Of a stretch of 64,000 nt of DNA, positions 26,445 through 38,988 are shown piece by piece. This DNA comes from Leptotrichia wadei. Its GTDB lineage: Bacteria; Fusobacteriota; Fusobacteriia; Fusobacteriales; Leptotrichiaceae. Every line of letters starts with the position of its first letter. Positions within the stretch are counted from its first letter, which is position 1. The stretch covers positions 186,001 to 250,000 of the forward strand of contig NZ_AP019841.1 in the NCBI RefSeq assembly GCF_007990445.1, given 5' to 3'. The translations under genes and the position numbers were made by a program. Below the pieces are notes generated by a model, which saw only the letters and a program-made list of their open reading frames with translations, was not told the origin of the DNA and did not search any database.

Positions 26445-27395
26445 ATGAAAACAATATTTATGGGAACACCTGAATTTGCAATACCAAGTTTGGAAGTTGT
26501 ATTTAAAAATACTGATTTACAGCTTATTTTTACAAAAGAGGACAAAAGGAATGCTAGAGGAAATAAAATAATATTTTCTCCTGTAAAGCAGTTTGGAATT
26601 GATAATAATGTGGAAATTATTCAGCCTAGAAAAATGAAGGATGAGGAAGTTATTAATAAAATTAAGGAAATAAATCCTGATTTGATTGTGGTTGTGGCTT
26701 ATGGGAAAATTTTACCAAAAGAAATTATTGATATTCCCAAATATGGGATAATAAATGTTCATTCTTCACTTTTGCCAAAATATCGGGGAGCTTCGCCTAT
26801 TCATTCTGCTATTTTAAATGGAGATGCCGAAACTGGAGTGAGCATAATGTATATTGAAGAAGGGCTTGACTCTGGAGATGTGATTTTGAGGGAATATTGT
26901 GAAATTACAGAAGATGACACTCTTGGAACTTTGCACGATAAATTGAAGGAATTAGGAGCAGATGGGCTTACTAAGGCTTTGAAATTGATTGAAAATGGGG
27001 AAGTTCAGGCGGAAAAGCAGGATGACAGCAAGGCTACTTTAGTGAAGCCGATTACGAAGGAGCAGGCAAAAATCGACTGGAATAATACAAAGGAAGTCAT
27101 TTATAATCAGATACGTGGATTGAATCCGTTTCCGGCGGCATATACTTTTAATGAAAAAGGTGAAAATATAAAAATTTACAAAAGTGAAAAAATTGATAAA
27201 AAGTATGAGGATGAAAATGGAAATGAAATAGAAAATGGGACAGTTGTTGAGATTATTAATAAAAAAGGGCCTGTTGTGAAAGTTGCAAATGGTGGGCTAT
27301 TGATTTTGCAGGCAAAATTTGAAGGGAAAAAGCTTCAAAGGGGAGCCGATATTATTAATGGACGTAAAATGACAGCTGGAGAAAAGTTATTATAG
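26445..27395 (+). CDS. fmt: Methionyl-tRNA formyltransferase
   Basis: Fmt formylates initiator Met-tRNA. MKTIFMGTPEFAIPSLE is the typical start. The formyl-THF site has NVHSSLLPKYRGASPIHSAILNGDAETGVSIMYIEEGLDSGDV, with the catalytic N, H and D residues. The C-terminal domain (IYNQIRGLNPFPAAYT..) is complete. 316 aa is normal. It forms the usual def-fmt pair. Confidence 0.96.
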   Translation: MKTIFMGTPEFAIPSLEVVFKNTDLQLIFTKEDKRNARGNKIIFSPVKQFGIDNNVEIIQPRKMKDEEVINKIKEINPDLIVVVAYGKILPKEIIDIPKYGIINVHSSLLPKYRGASPIHSAILNGDAETGVSIMYIEEGLDSGDVILREYCEITEDDTLGTLHDKLKELGADGLTKALKLIENGEVQAEKQDDSKATLVKPITKEQAKIDWNNTKEVIYNQIRGLNPFPAAYTFNEKGENIKIYKSEKIDKKYEDENGNEIENGTVVEIINKKGPVVKVANGGLLILQAKFEGKKLQRGADIINGRKMTAGEKLL

Positions 27396-27422
27396 CGTCT
27401 ATCTTAAAATGTGGGTAGAAAG

Positions 27423-27454
27423 TTAGGCTATATTTATAGCTAATCTATTTTTTT
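27423..27454 (+). terminator. Intrinsic terminator after fmt
   Basis: TTAGGCTATA and TATAGCTAA form a stem with one bulged G, then TCTATTTTTTT. Confidence 0.7.
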
Positions 27455-27510
27455 GAATGTTTTATTATAATTTTTAAGTGGATAATTTTCTAATTTTCAT
27501 AGGAGGAAAT

Positions 27511-28164
27511 ATGAAGTTAAAAAAATTGGAAATTTCAGAAAGAGTTGTACAAAGATTGACAGAATATTTATCTATTCTAAAGGAAGCGAGAAAACAGGAT
27601 AATGAAATAAATTCAATTGAACTTGCTAAAATTATGAATACCACTTCTGCTCAAGTGCGTAAGGATTTATCGACATTTGGTGAGTTTGGTGTGCGTGGAA
27701 AAGGTTATGATGTTGATAAATTGATAGAAATTATTACAGAAATTCTTGGAATTGACAAAATTAACAATGTTATAATTGTAGGGCACGGTAAAATGGGAGA
27801 AATGCTTTCATCAAATTTAGATGTTCTAGGTGAAGGCTTTAAAATTGTTGGAATATTTGACAAGGATAGTAATAAAATTGGAAAAGTAGCTGCAAATGAT
27901 TTGATTGTTCAAGATATTAGAAATGTAGGAGAATTTATAAAAAATATGAAAAATGATTCTAATACGAAAATTGATATGGCAATTTTGGCAGTTGTAAAGG
28001 AACAGGCACAAATTGCAGCGGAAGGACTTGTAAAAAATGGAATTTCTGCGATACTCAATATGACGACTTATAAATTGGAACTAGGTGAAAACGTAAAAGT
28101 TGTGGATATGGATATTTCAGCAAAATTGCAGGAATTGAATTTTTGGAGAATAAATAATAATTAA
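27511..28164 (+). CDS. rex: Redox-sensing transcriptional repressor Rex
   Basis: Rex is a dimeric repressor that leaves DNA when NADH is high. The N-terminal winged helix reads ISERVVQRLTEYLSILKEARKQ..INSIELAKIMNTTSAQVRKDLSTFGEFGVRGKGYDVDKLIEII, where VRKDLS-FGxFGxRGxGY is the recognition region. The NAD-binding Rossmann domain begins at VIIVGHGKMGEMLSS (GxGxxG variant GHGKMG). 217 aa is normal. The in-frame TTG-type region upstream is ignored: AGGAGG at 27501-27506 sets the ATG at 27511. A candidate target lies upstream of ackA (6640-6657). Confidence 0.95.
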   Translation: MKLKKLEISERVVQRLTEYLSILKEARKQDNEINSIELAKIMNTTSAQVRKDLSTFGEFGVRGKGYDVDKLIEIITEILGIDKINNVIIVGHGKMGEMLSSNLDVLGEGFKIVGIFDKDSNKIGKVAANDLIVQDIRNVGEFIKNMKNDSNTKIDMAILAVVKEQAQIAAEGLVKNGISAILNMTTYKLELGENVKVVDMDISAKLQELNFWRINNN

Positions 28165-28261
28165 TTGAAAAATGTAAAAAAATAAAAGTTGAAAAATGTT
28201 GTATTAATCAAGTTTTGTAGACTTTTAAAAATAATAAAAAAAGAATATTGAAAGGAGAGCT

Positions 28262-29119
28262 ATGACTATAATTGATGGAAAAGCACTTTCAGAAAAGACT
28301 TTGGAGGAAATCAAAGAAGTACATGGTGAATTGCAGGAAAAGGCTGGCAGAAAAGCTGGGCTTGCGGTAATTATAGTAGGAGAAAATCCAGCTTCTAAAA
28401 TTTATGTGAGAAATAAAATAAGAGCTTGTGAAAAAGTTGGATTTCATTCTGAAACAATCAGACTTGATGAAAATATTTCAGAGGAAAATTTACTTTTGGA
28501 AATTGAAAAATTAAATAATGATGACAATATAGATGGTATTCTGGTTCAACTGCCGCTTCCAAAGCACATTGATGAACTGGAGGTTATAAATGCAATTTCA
28601 GCAGAAAAGGATGTGGATGGATTCCATACAACAAATATTGGGAAAATGATGATTGGAGATGAAACAGGATTCTTGCCTTGCACACCCTTTGGAGTAATTC
28701 AAATGTTTGAAGAATATGGCATTGAATTGCCGGGAAAAGATATTGTTGTAATTGGGCAAAGTAATATTGTAGGAAAGCCAATGTCGCTTTTATTAATGCA
28801 AAAGCATGCGACAGTTCAAACTTGTAATTCAAGAACTAAAAATTTGTCTGAAAAGCTTCAAAAGGCTGATATTATAATAGCGGCAGCAGGATCTCCAAAA
28901 TTAGTTAAAGGTTCAGATGTGAAAGATGGAGTTGCTGTAATTGACATTGGAATAAATAGGGTAGATGGGAAAATATGCGGAGATGTGGATTTTGATGAAG
29001 TTTCAAAAAAAGCCTCATTTATTACACCAGTTCCGGGCGGAGTCGGTCCAATGACAATCGCAATGCTAATAAAAAATACATTAAAATCATACAAACAGAA
29101 AATAAACAAATCAAAATAA
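28262..29119 (+). CDS. folD: Bifunctional methylenetetrahydrofolate dehydrogenase/methenyltetrahydrofolate cyclohydrolase
   Basis: FolD interconverts one-carbon units on THF and supplies the formyl-THF used by Fmt and purine synthesis. Signature segments: IIVGENPASKIYVRNKIRACEKVGF (with the catalytic YxxxK), GILVQLPLPKHIDE, DVDGFH, VIGQSNIVGKPMSLLL (NADP-binding GxSxxVGxP) and ITPVPGGVGPMTIAMLIKNT. 285 aa is the usual length. RBS AAAGGAGAG precedes the ATG. Confidence 0.96.
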   Translation: MTIIDGKALSEKTLEEIKEVHGELQEKAGRKAGLAVIIVGENPASKIYVRNKIRACEKVGFHSETIRLDENISEENLLLEIEKLNNDDNIDGILVQLPLPKHIDELEVINAISAEKDVDGFHTTNIGKMMIGDETGFLPCTPFGVIQMFEEYGIELPGKDIVVIGQSNIVGKPMSLLLMQKHATVQTCNSRTKNLSEKLQKADIIIAAAGSPKLVKGSDVKDGVAVIDIGINRVDGKICGDVDFDEVSKKASFITPVPGGVGPMTIAMLIKNTLKSYKQKINKSK

Positions 29120-29140
29120 AAAAAGAAAGTGAGAAAATTA

Positions 29141-29620
29141 ATGAAGGATAAAATTAAATTTATTGAAAAATTAGCTGAAAGTATGAATGAAAACAAAATT
29201 GAATCTGTAAAATATGAAGATAATAATTTTGAAGTTTCATTAACTAAGAAAAAAAAGGAAAGAAATGTTATTTTTGGAAGTCCAATAGCTCAACCTGTAG
29301 TGGCTTCAAATATTACGCAGGAAGTGGAAGTTCAAGAAGCGGAAGATTCTGCTCCAGTACAGCAAGCGACTCCAGAAGAAATTTCAGGAACAAAAATTAC
29401 TTCTCCAATGGTTGGAACTTTTTATGGTTCGCCATCACCAGCGGCAGGTCCATTTGTAAAGGAAGGAGATTCTGTAACAGAAGGGCAAACGCTTTGCATA
29501 GTTGAAGCAATGAAACTTATGAATGAAGTTAAATCAACAGTTTCAGGGAAAGTTAAAAAGATTTTTGTTAAGGATAACGAAAGTATAAAAAAAGGTCAAA
29601 CATTAATGATTATTGAGTAA
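29141..29620 (+). CDS. accB: Biotin carboxyl carrier protein of acetyl-CoA carboxylase
   Basis: The C-terminal biotinyl domain is complete: [47 protein letters not shown], with the biotinylated lysine in EAMKLMNE. The first 35 residues are the usual AccB N-terminal helix ([32 protein letters not shown]), joined by an Ala/Glu/Gln/Pro-rich linker. This points to the ACC form rather than a decarboxylase subunit. A GTG at 29129 is in frame, but the GAAAGTGAG sequence fits the ATG at 29141. accC is not next to it. Confidence 0.93.
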   Translation: MKDKIKFIEKLAESMNENKIESVKYEDNNFEVSLTKKKKERNVIFGSPIAQPVVASNITQEVEVQEAEDSAPVQQATPEEISGTKITSPMVGTFYGSPSPAAGPFVKEGDSVTEGQTLCIVEAMKLMNEVKSTVSGKVKKIFVKDNESIKKGQTLMIIE

Positions 29621-29659
29621 TTTTTATAAAAAATATAAATAAAAAAGAAGGGATAAAAT

Positions 29660-30973
29660 TTGGAAGAGAAAAGGATTTTGTTGAATATTGTTCTGTTGTT
29701 AGTTTTATTGTTTTTTACATCATTTTTATCAGCTGCAGAATCTGCATTGTCATCACTTAAACAGATTCACTTAAAAAGCGATTCAAAGGAAAAGGAAAAA
29801 ACTAAGGAAAGCGAACTTTTAAAACTTTGGCTGGAAAATCCAAATGAATTGCTTACAACACTTTTGTTTGTAAAGACAATTTCTTATTCTTCAATGGTTT
29901 TTACAGGAATTTATTTAATAAAAAAAATCTATGCAAAAGGTCTTTATTTGGGGATTTCATTTTTTGTATTAATTATTTTTATTTTATTATTTTCAGAATT
30001 AATTCCAAGATTGGTAGCTAGAAATAATATTTATGGAGTTTCTAGAACATTAATAATACCGTTAAATACAGTGAGAATTGTTTTAAGACCGTTAATTCAG
30101 CTGTTTATACATATTTCAAGATTTGTTGTTGGAATATTTAAAATAAAAGTAAAGGATCAGATGTTTGAGATAACAGAAGATGAAATTTTGACTTTTTTAA
30201 AGGCTGGAACAGAAAGCGGTGTGTTTGAAGAAGGCGAAGAAGAAATGATAAGCAGTATCTTTGAATTTTCAGAAACGACCGTTAAGGAAATACTTACTCC
30301 CAGAATAGATGTTTTTGCATTGGAGGCTGAAAACAGAATTGAAGATGTATGGAATGAAATTTTAGATCAAGGATTCACACGTATTCCTATCTATAACGAA
30401 ACGATTGACAATATTGTAGGAACAGTTCATATGAAGGATTTGCTTCATTATGACAGGCAAACAGGAAATAATCCGCCTATAAAGGATTTTATGAAGGAAG
30501 CCTACTTTGTTCCAATTACAAAGCCGCTAGTCGAATTACTGGAAGAATTTAAGTTAAAGCAGCTTCATATGGCAATTGTAATTGATGAATACGGAGGAAC
30601 TCAGGGAATAGTTACAATTGAAGACTTGCTGGAGGAAATTGTTGGGGAAATAAGGGATGAATTTGATCAGGAAGAGGAAAATATTCAACAAATTCGTGAA
30701 AAAATATTTGATATAAGAGGGGACACGCCTATTGAGGAAATAAATGACAAATTGGAAATAGAAATCCCAGTATCTGAAGAATATGATACAATTTCTGGAT
30801 ATATTCAGGATAAATTGGGAAAAGTTGCTGAAGTTTTCGATCAAGTTAAGGAAAATAACTTTATATTGAAAGTAACGGATGTAGATAATAAACGTGTTGA
30901 AAGAGTAAGAGCGATTATTATTGAGCAAAAAGAAGACAAGGAAGAAGTAAGGAGAGAAAATGGAAGAGATTAG
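29660..30973 (+). CDS. CNNM/CorC-type membrane protein with CBS domains (hemolysin family)
   Basis: Domain order: DUF21/CNNM membrane domain (about residues 1-180, three to four helices, FTSFLSAAESALSSLKQIHL), two CBS domains (VKEILTPRIDVFALEAENRIEDVWNEILDQGFTRIPIYNETIDNIVGTVHMKDLL; then PLVELLEEFKLKQLHMAIVIDEYGGTQGIVTIEDLLEEIVGEIRDE), and a CorC/HlyC C-terminal domain. Homologues take part in Mg/Co efflux; direct hemolysin activity is doubtful. The start is TTG after AAGAAGGGA. The end overlaps the NUDIX gene by 14 bases. Confidence 0.92.
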   Translation: MEEKRILLNIVLLLVLLFFTSFLSAAESALSSLKQIHLKSDSKEKEKTKESELLKLWLENPNELLTTLLFVKTISYSSMVFTGIYLIKKIYAKGLYLGISFFVLIIFILLFSELIPRLVARNNIYGVSRTLIIPLNTVRIVLRPLIQLFIHISRFVVGIFKIKVKDQMFEITEDEILTFLKAGTESGVFEEGEEEMISSIFEFSETTVKEILTPRIDVFALEAENRIEDVWNEILDQGFTRIPIYNETIDNIVGTVHMKDLLHYDRQTGNNPPIKDFMKEAYFVPITKPLVELLEEFKLKQLHMAIVIDEYGGTQGIVTIEDLLEEIVGEIRDEFDQEEENIQQIREKIFDIRGDTPIEEINDKLEIEIPVSEEYDTISGYIQDKLGKVAEVFDQVKENNFILKVTDVDNKRVERVRAIIIEQKEDKEEVRRENGRD

Positions 30974-31412
30974 ACCTCGAATACGTGTAGCAGGAATTCT
31001 TATTGAGAATGACAAAATTTTACTAATCCAGCATTACAAAAATAATAAAAAATACTGGCTTATTCCTGGTGGAGGAAATGACTGGGGCGAAACTGCAAAG
31101 GAAGCATTAATCCGTGAATACAAGGAAGAAACAAATATGGATATAGAAGTTGATGAGTTTTTATTTTTTTCAGAAACTATTTATCCAAATAAAGAGCGTC
31201 ACATTTTAAATTTATTTTTTAGAATACATCGCAATGAAAAAAATGACAGTATCATAAAATTAGGAGATGAAGCTGTTTTAACCGATTTGAAATTTGTAAC
31301 AAAAGAAGAACTCAAAAAAATGACAGTTTATCCAAATATTAAAGAGAATTTATTAAAATTAATGAATGGCGAAAAGGTAGAAAATTATTTAGGAAGTTTA
31401 TGGAATGAATAA
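30960..31412 (+). CDS. NUDIX hydrolase
   Basis: The NUDIX box reads GGNDWGETAKEALIREYKEETNMDI, with the metal-binding glutamates in REYKEE; the usual glycine near the end of the box is replaced by asparagine. The protein (150 aa) starts with RIRVAGILIENDKILLIQHYKNNKKYWLIPGGG. It hydrolyses a nucleoside diphosphate linked to another moiety; the substrate cannot be predicted. It overlaps the upstream CBS gene by 14 bases, so translation is coupled. Confidence 0.9.
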   Translation: MEEIRPRIRVAGILIENDKILLIQHYKNNKKYWLIPGGGNDWGETAKEALIREYKEETNMDIEVDEFLFFSETIYPNKERHILNLFFRIHRNEKNDSIIKLGDEAVLTDLKFVTKEELKKMTVYPNIKENLLKLMNGEKVENYLGSLWNE

Positions 31413-31460
31413 AAATTCTAATATTATAATTAAAATTTCAGAAAAGAGGAAAAAAATAAA

Positions 31461-31991
31461 ATGACAGTTGAAGAAAAAGAAGAATTAAAGAAATTAGTGC
31501 GTTCAGTGAAGGATTTTCCAGAAAAGGGAGTAACTTTTAGAGATATTACAACAGCTTTAAAGGATAAAAGAGGATTGGAAATTATCATAAAGGATTTTAC
31601 AGACAGATATAAAAATAAAGGAATTGATTATGTAGTAGGTGCCGATGCGAGAGGTTTTATTTTTGGAGCTGCAATTGCATATAATATCGGTGCTGGATTT
31701 GTTCCGGCAAGAAAGCCTGGAAAATTGCCAGCAGAAGTGGAAAGTGTGGAATATTCATTGGAATATGGAAAAAATAGCATAGAGATTCACAAGGATGCCT
31801 TTGAAAAAAATTCAAAAATATTAATAGTAGATGATCTGTTAGCAACAGGAGGAACAGCCGAAGCAATGGTTAAGCTAGTGGAAAAATTAGGAGCTAAAGT
31901 TTACGAGTTAGCATTTATGATAGAATTAGTTGATTTAAAGGCTAGAGATTTGCTGAAAGGTTACGAAGTGTATACTCAGTTAAAATATTAA
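31461..31991 (+). CDS. apt: Adenine phosphoribosyltransferase
   Basis: Apt salvages adenine with PRPP. The PRPP-binding motif is ILIVDDLLATGGTAEAM, and the N-terminal part SVKDFPEKGVTFRDITTALKD and VVGADARGFIFGAAIAYNIGAGFVPARKPGKLP is diagnostic for Apt. 176 aa is normal. A terminator follows 14 bases after the stop. Confidence 0.96.
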   Translation: MTVEEKEELKKLVRSVKDFPEKGVTFRDITTALKDKRGLEIIIKDFTDRYKNKGIDYVVGADARGFIFGAAIAYNIGAGFVPARKPGKLPAEVESVEYSLEYGKNSIEIHKDAFEKNSKILIVDDLLATGGTAEAMVKLVEKLGAKVYELAFMIELVDLKARDLLKGYEVYTQLKY

Positions 31992-32004
31992 ATAATCAAA
32001 AAAC

Positions 32005-32038
32005 AAAGTACCTAAAATAATATCAGGGTACTTTTTTT
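32005..32038 (+). terminator. Intrinsic terminator after apt
   Basis: AAAGTACC(T) and (A)GGGTACTTT pair around a 12 base loop, followed by a T run. Confidence 0.85.
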
Positions 32039-32146
32039 ACAAAAAAATTTTTTAAAAGAAACTGTCTAAAATGCTTGAAATATGGTATTTAATATGGGCT
32101 CTCAAATTGAATTTTGAAAAAAATCAAAAAAATTTCAAAAAAGTAG

Positions 32147-32175
32147 TTGACAAATATTTTCTTTTATGATAATAT
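32147..32175 (+). promoter_or_regulatory. rRNA operon promoter
   Basis: A perfect TTGACA, 17 base spacer and TAATAT. The sequence upstream (TCAAAAAAATTTCAAAAAAG..) is A-tract rich, like an UP element. The promoter of the tRNA cluster at 43772-43800 has the same upstream block (AAAAAAGTAGTTGACAAAT), so both stable-RNA operons share a promoter type. Confidence 0.85.
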
Positions 32176-32323
32176 ATATCTTGTCGATACGAAAATGTAT
32201 CAACGGACAATAGAGATATTAATAACATAAAGAAGCAATTAAGTGTATAATCAATAAAGTCAAGTATCTTGAAAAAGATAACGTCAAGACTAATTAGGTG
32301 AAATTTAAATATATGTAAATATA

Positions 32324-33837
<1,514 letters not shown>

Positions 33838-33873
33838 TAAGGAGTATAAGCACTGCTTCTTTATATATCTTAT

Positions 33874-33950
<77 letters not shown>

Positions 33951-33961
33951 TAAGAAGTCTT

Positions 33962-34037
33962 GGGGATATAGCTCAGTTGGGAGAGCGCTGCCCTTGCAAG
34001 GCAGAGGTCAGCGGTTCGAACCCGCTTATCTCCACCA
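33962..34037 (+). tRNA. tRNA-Ala (TGC)
   Basis: A 76 base cloverleaf with encoded CCA. The anticodon loop is CTTGCAA and the acceptor GGGGATA pairs with TATCTCC. It is the second spacer tRNA of the rRNA operon. Confidence 0.97.
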
Positions 34038-34118
34038 ATATTATTATTTAGGACAATGGGAAATGAATAGTAGGTAAAAGATTATAACTAAACTAGAGTA
34101 AAAAGTTATTCTGGATAT

Positions 34119-37019
<2,901 letters not shown>

Positions 37020-37080
37020 AGATAATCTTTTACTGCTGCTATTTATTTCTCATTGTCTTAATGGACAGTATGTATATCTA

Positions 37081-37195
37081 GTTTGGTGATGATAACGACA
37101 GGGATACACCCGGAAACATTTCGAACCCGGCAGTTAAGTCTGTTAGTGCCTAAAATACTTGGATTCGTCCTGGGAAGATAGGTAGTTGCCAAACT
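37081..37195 (+). rRNA. rrf: 5S ribosomal RNA
   Basis: GTTTGG at the 5' end pairs with CCAAAC at the 3' end, enclosing the conserved ACACCCGGAAACATTTCGAACCCGG-type loop. About 115 bases. Confidence 0.93.
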
Positions 37196-37210
37196 TTTTT
37201 AAATATGTGT

Positions 37211-37287
37211 GTCTCCGTAGCTCAGCCGGTTAGAGCATCTGACTGTTAATCAGAGGGTCGTTGGTTCGAGTCCAACCGGGGACGCCA
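37211..37287 (+). tRNA. tRNA-Asn (GTT)
   Basis: A 77 base cloverleaf with encoded CCA. The acceptor GTCTCCG pairs with CGGGGAC and the anticodon loop is CTGTTAA. It closes the rRNA operon 15 bases after 5S. Confidence 0.97.
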
Positions 37288-37331
37288 TTTTTTTATTTGC
37301 AGAATTGAATTTATTTTTGTTGTGTCATATT

Positions 37332-37352
37332 CTCCTTAGCGGAGTTTTTTTT
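37332..37352 (+). terminator. Weak terminator of the rRNA operon
   Basis: CTCC-TTAGC-GGAG is a 4 bp GC stem followed by eight T's. The short stem makes this uncertain, but its position after tRNA-Asn fits. Confidence 0.45.
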
Positions 37353-37369
37353 ATTTTTTGTAAACAAAA

Positions 37370-37425
37370 AATATGCCATTCATCTCACGACTAAAGTTAC
37401 GGATGTTTTGGCATAATTAATAAAT
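37370..37425. repeat. Orphan IS200/IS605-type end hairpin
   Basis: ATGCCA and TGGCAT bracket CATCTCACGACTAAAGTTACGGATG. The core CTCACGACTAAAG is the inverted form of the CTTTAGTCGTGAG found at the ends of the tnpB elements (40744-40761 and 45517-45530). No element body is attached. Confidence 0.45.
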
Positions 37426-37450
37426 AATTATTTTAATTAAATTTTTTAGT

Positions 37451-38077
37451 TTATAATGCTATGTATTTTTCATTTTCAAAGGTAAATATTTTGTATTGAC
37501 CGTTACCGATTAATTTTCGTTCATCTAAATCATCAGCTTCTCTATTTTGAATATAGTTAAAAAATAATTCCAGTACAGTTCCATGTGTTACAATTAGGAT
37601 ATTTCCTGATTTTTGTTCTTCTCTAATTTTTTCTAGGCCTTTTAAAAATCGTTCTAATCCATCTTTTAATTCTTCTCCTTTTATATTTTTGGCATTGTAA
37701 TTTTTTACATCGTAAAAGTAATTATGGGCTTCTTTCGGATATTTAACGAAAGTTTCTTTAAATGTCAGACCTTGCCATTCTCCAAAGTGTATTTCGTTTA
37801 ATTCAGGTAATTTTTGAAGTTTTAGTTTTTGATCTGAAGTTTTTTCTTGTTCATATTTATTATTTTCTAAGATTATTTCTGCAGTAGCAATTGTTCTTCC
37901 CATTTGGCTTGTATAACCTGCTTCAAATTTTACATCTTTAAGTTCCTTGGCAGTTTCTTTTACTTTTTTAATTCCTTCTGGAGTAAGTGGTGAATTTAAC
38001 TGACCTTGAAATTTTTCCAGTACATTCCATTCTGTTTGTCCGTGTCTGACAATGTATAGTTTTAATTTATTATTCAT
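37451..38077 (-). CDS. Histidine phosphatase family protein (phosphoglycerate mutase-like)
   Basis: The catalytic LYIVRHGQTEWN motif (RHG) is at residues 7-18, followed by FQGQLNSPLTPEGIKKVKETAKEL, the second active-site arginine in TSQMGRTIATAEII, ELNEIHFGEWQGLTF and the C-terminal histidine in ILIVTHGTVLELFF. 208 aa is normal for the small GpmB/CobC-like class. It may act on a phospho-sugar, a small metabolite or alpha-ribazole phosphate; its proximity to cobK makes the CobC role worth considering, but sequence alone cannot tell. Convergent with the rRNA operon. Confidence 0.9.
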   Translation of the reverse strand: MNNKLKLYIVRHGQTEWNVLEKFQGQLNSPLTPEGIKKVKETAKELKDVKFEAGYTSQMGRTIATAEIILENNKYEQEKTSDQKLKLQKLPELNEIHFGEWQGLTFKETFVKYPKEAHNYFYDVKNYNAKNIKGEELKDGLERFLKGLEKIREEQKSGNILIVTHGTVLELFFNYIQNREADDLDERKLIGNGQYKIFTFENEKYIAL

Positions 38078-38326
38078 GTTTTTTATCCTTTCTGTAATTC
38101 TTTATATTATAGAACTCAAATTTAATTTGTTCGTTTAATAAAAGATTTGAGTAACTTAATATTTATATCATATCATAAAAATTTTTTCAACTTTTATTTT
38201 TTAGATTTTTTACTAAAGTATAATAAGTTTTTTGAAAAAATTTATAATAAATTAATTATTTAAATGAAAAATAATGTTAATACTATTTTTGGTAAGGTGC
38301 CAAGATCTCTTATTAGTAATATAGTA

Positions 38327-38387
38327 AAACTACTTTAAAGTTATGGCTACTTACTCAAAATCTAAATTTATGTAATTTTAGTAGTTT
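38327..38387. repeat. 61 bp palindromic element with AAACTACT ends
   Basis: It runs from AAACTACTTTAAAG to TTTTAGTAGTTT. Its inverted relative, with the same internal blocks (ACTCAAA..CTAAATTTAT), is nested in the first intron element at 39468-39542. Confidence 0.6.
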
Positions 38388-38620
38388 GATTTTAAAGAGG
38401 TTCGAGTATAAAATATAATTTTTATTTTTAAACGAGTTTTATCATAAAATCATATTGATAAAAATTAAGATAGTATAAGTTTTGGATTTGCTTAAAAATT
38501 AGGTGATGGAGATAAAAATAATTATGATTTTTAATTTTCTTTATATGAAAAAATAATTTATTAATTTTAAGTAATAAATTAAAATTTATGAAATAAATAG
38601 CAATAAAAAATAAATAATGT

Positions 38621-38628
38621 GGTATAAT
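38621..38628 (+). promoter_or_regulatory. Extended -10 promoter of cobK
   Basis: TGTGGTATAAT gives an extended -10 with a perfect TATAAT at 38623-38628, about 150 bases before the cobK ATG. The same block precedes rfaE2. Confidence 0.5.
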
Positions 38629-38778
38629 TAGAAAGTGATAAATTGTAATTTTTAAAATTAAGCAGTTTTTTACAATTGAAATATGAAAGGCATAAAATAA
38701 TGAACAGTTTTTTATATTATTGGTAAAAAAGGGGATAATTGGAGGAATTTAAAATTATAGTTAGGAAAGGGAAATTAG

Positions 38779-38988
38779 ATGATTTGGATAATTGGAGGAA
38801 CAAAGGATTCTAGAATTATTTTAGATGAGGTTATGAAAGCCAGGGAAGATGACATTGTTGTGAGTACGGCTACTGAATATGGCGGGAAATTACTTGAGGA
38901 TGTGGCTGAAAATAAACGGATACATATAATTTCAGAAAGATTGGGTGTATTACAAATTGAAAATTTAATTTTGGAAAAAAATATTGAT
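38779..38988 (+). CDS. cobK: cobK exon 1
   Basis: Encodes the N-terminal nucleotide-binding fold (MIWIIGGTKDSRIILDEV .. LILEKNID). It ends in ATTGAT; the first intron base makes a TAA stop at 38989-38991. The ATG has the RBS GGAAAGG at 38764-38770. Confidence 0.85.

Larger units (their letters stand above)
38078..38778. other. 700 base gene-free stretch rich in small repeats
   Basis: Holds the minus-strand promoter of the phosphatase (TATAAT on the minus strand near 38106), a diverged copy of the right arm of the MITE-like family (TTTATAATAAATTAATTATTTAAATG around 38240-38266), AAGGTGCCAAGATCTCTTATTAG, the 61 bp palindromic element at 38327-38387, and the promoter of cobK. No ORF is supported. 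Confidence 0.5.

Noticed and set aside
37332-37425. A small RNA gene after the rRNA operon
   Set aside because: The structure is better explained by a weak terminator and an orphan IS605-type end.
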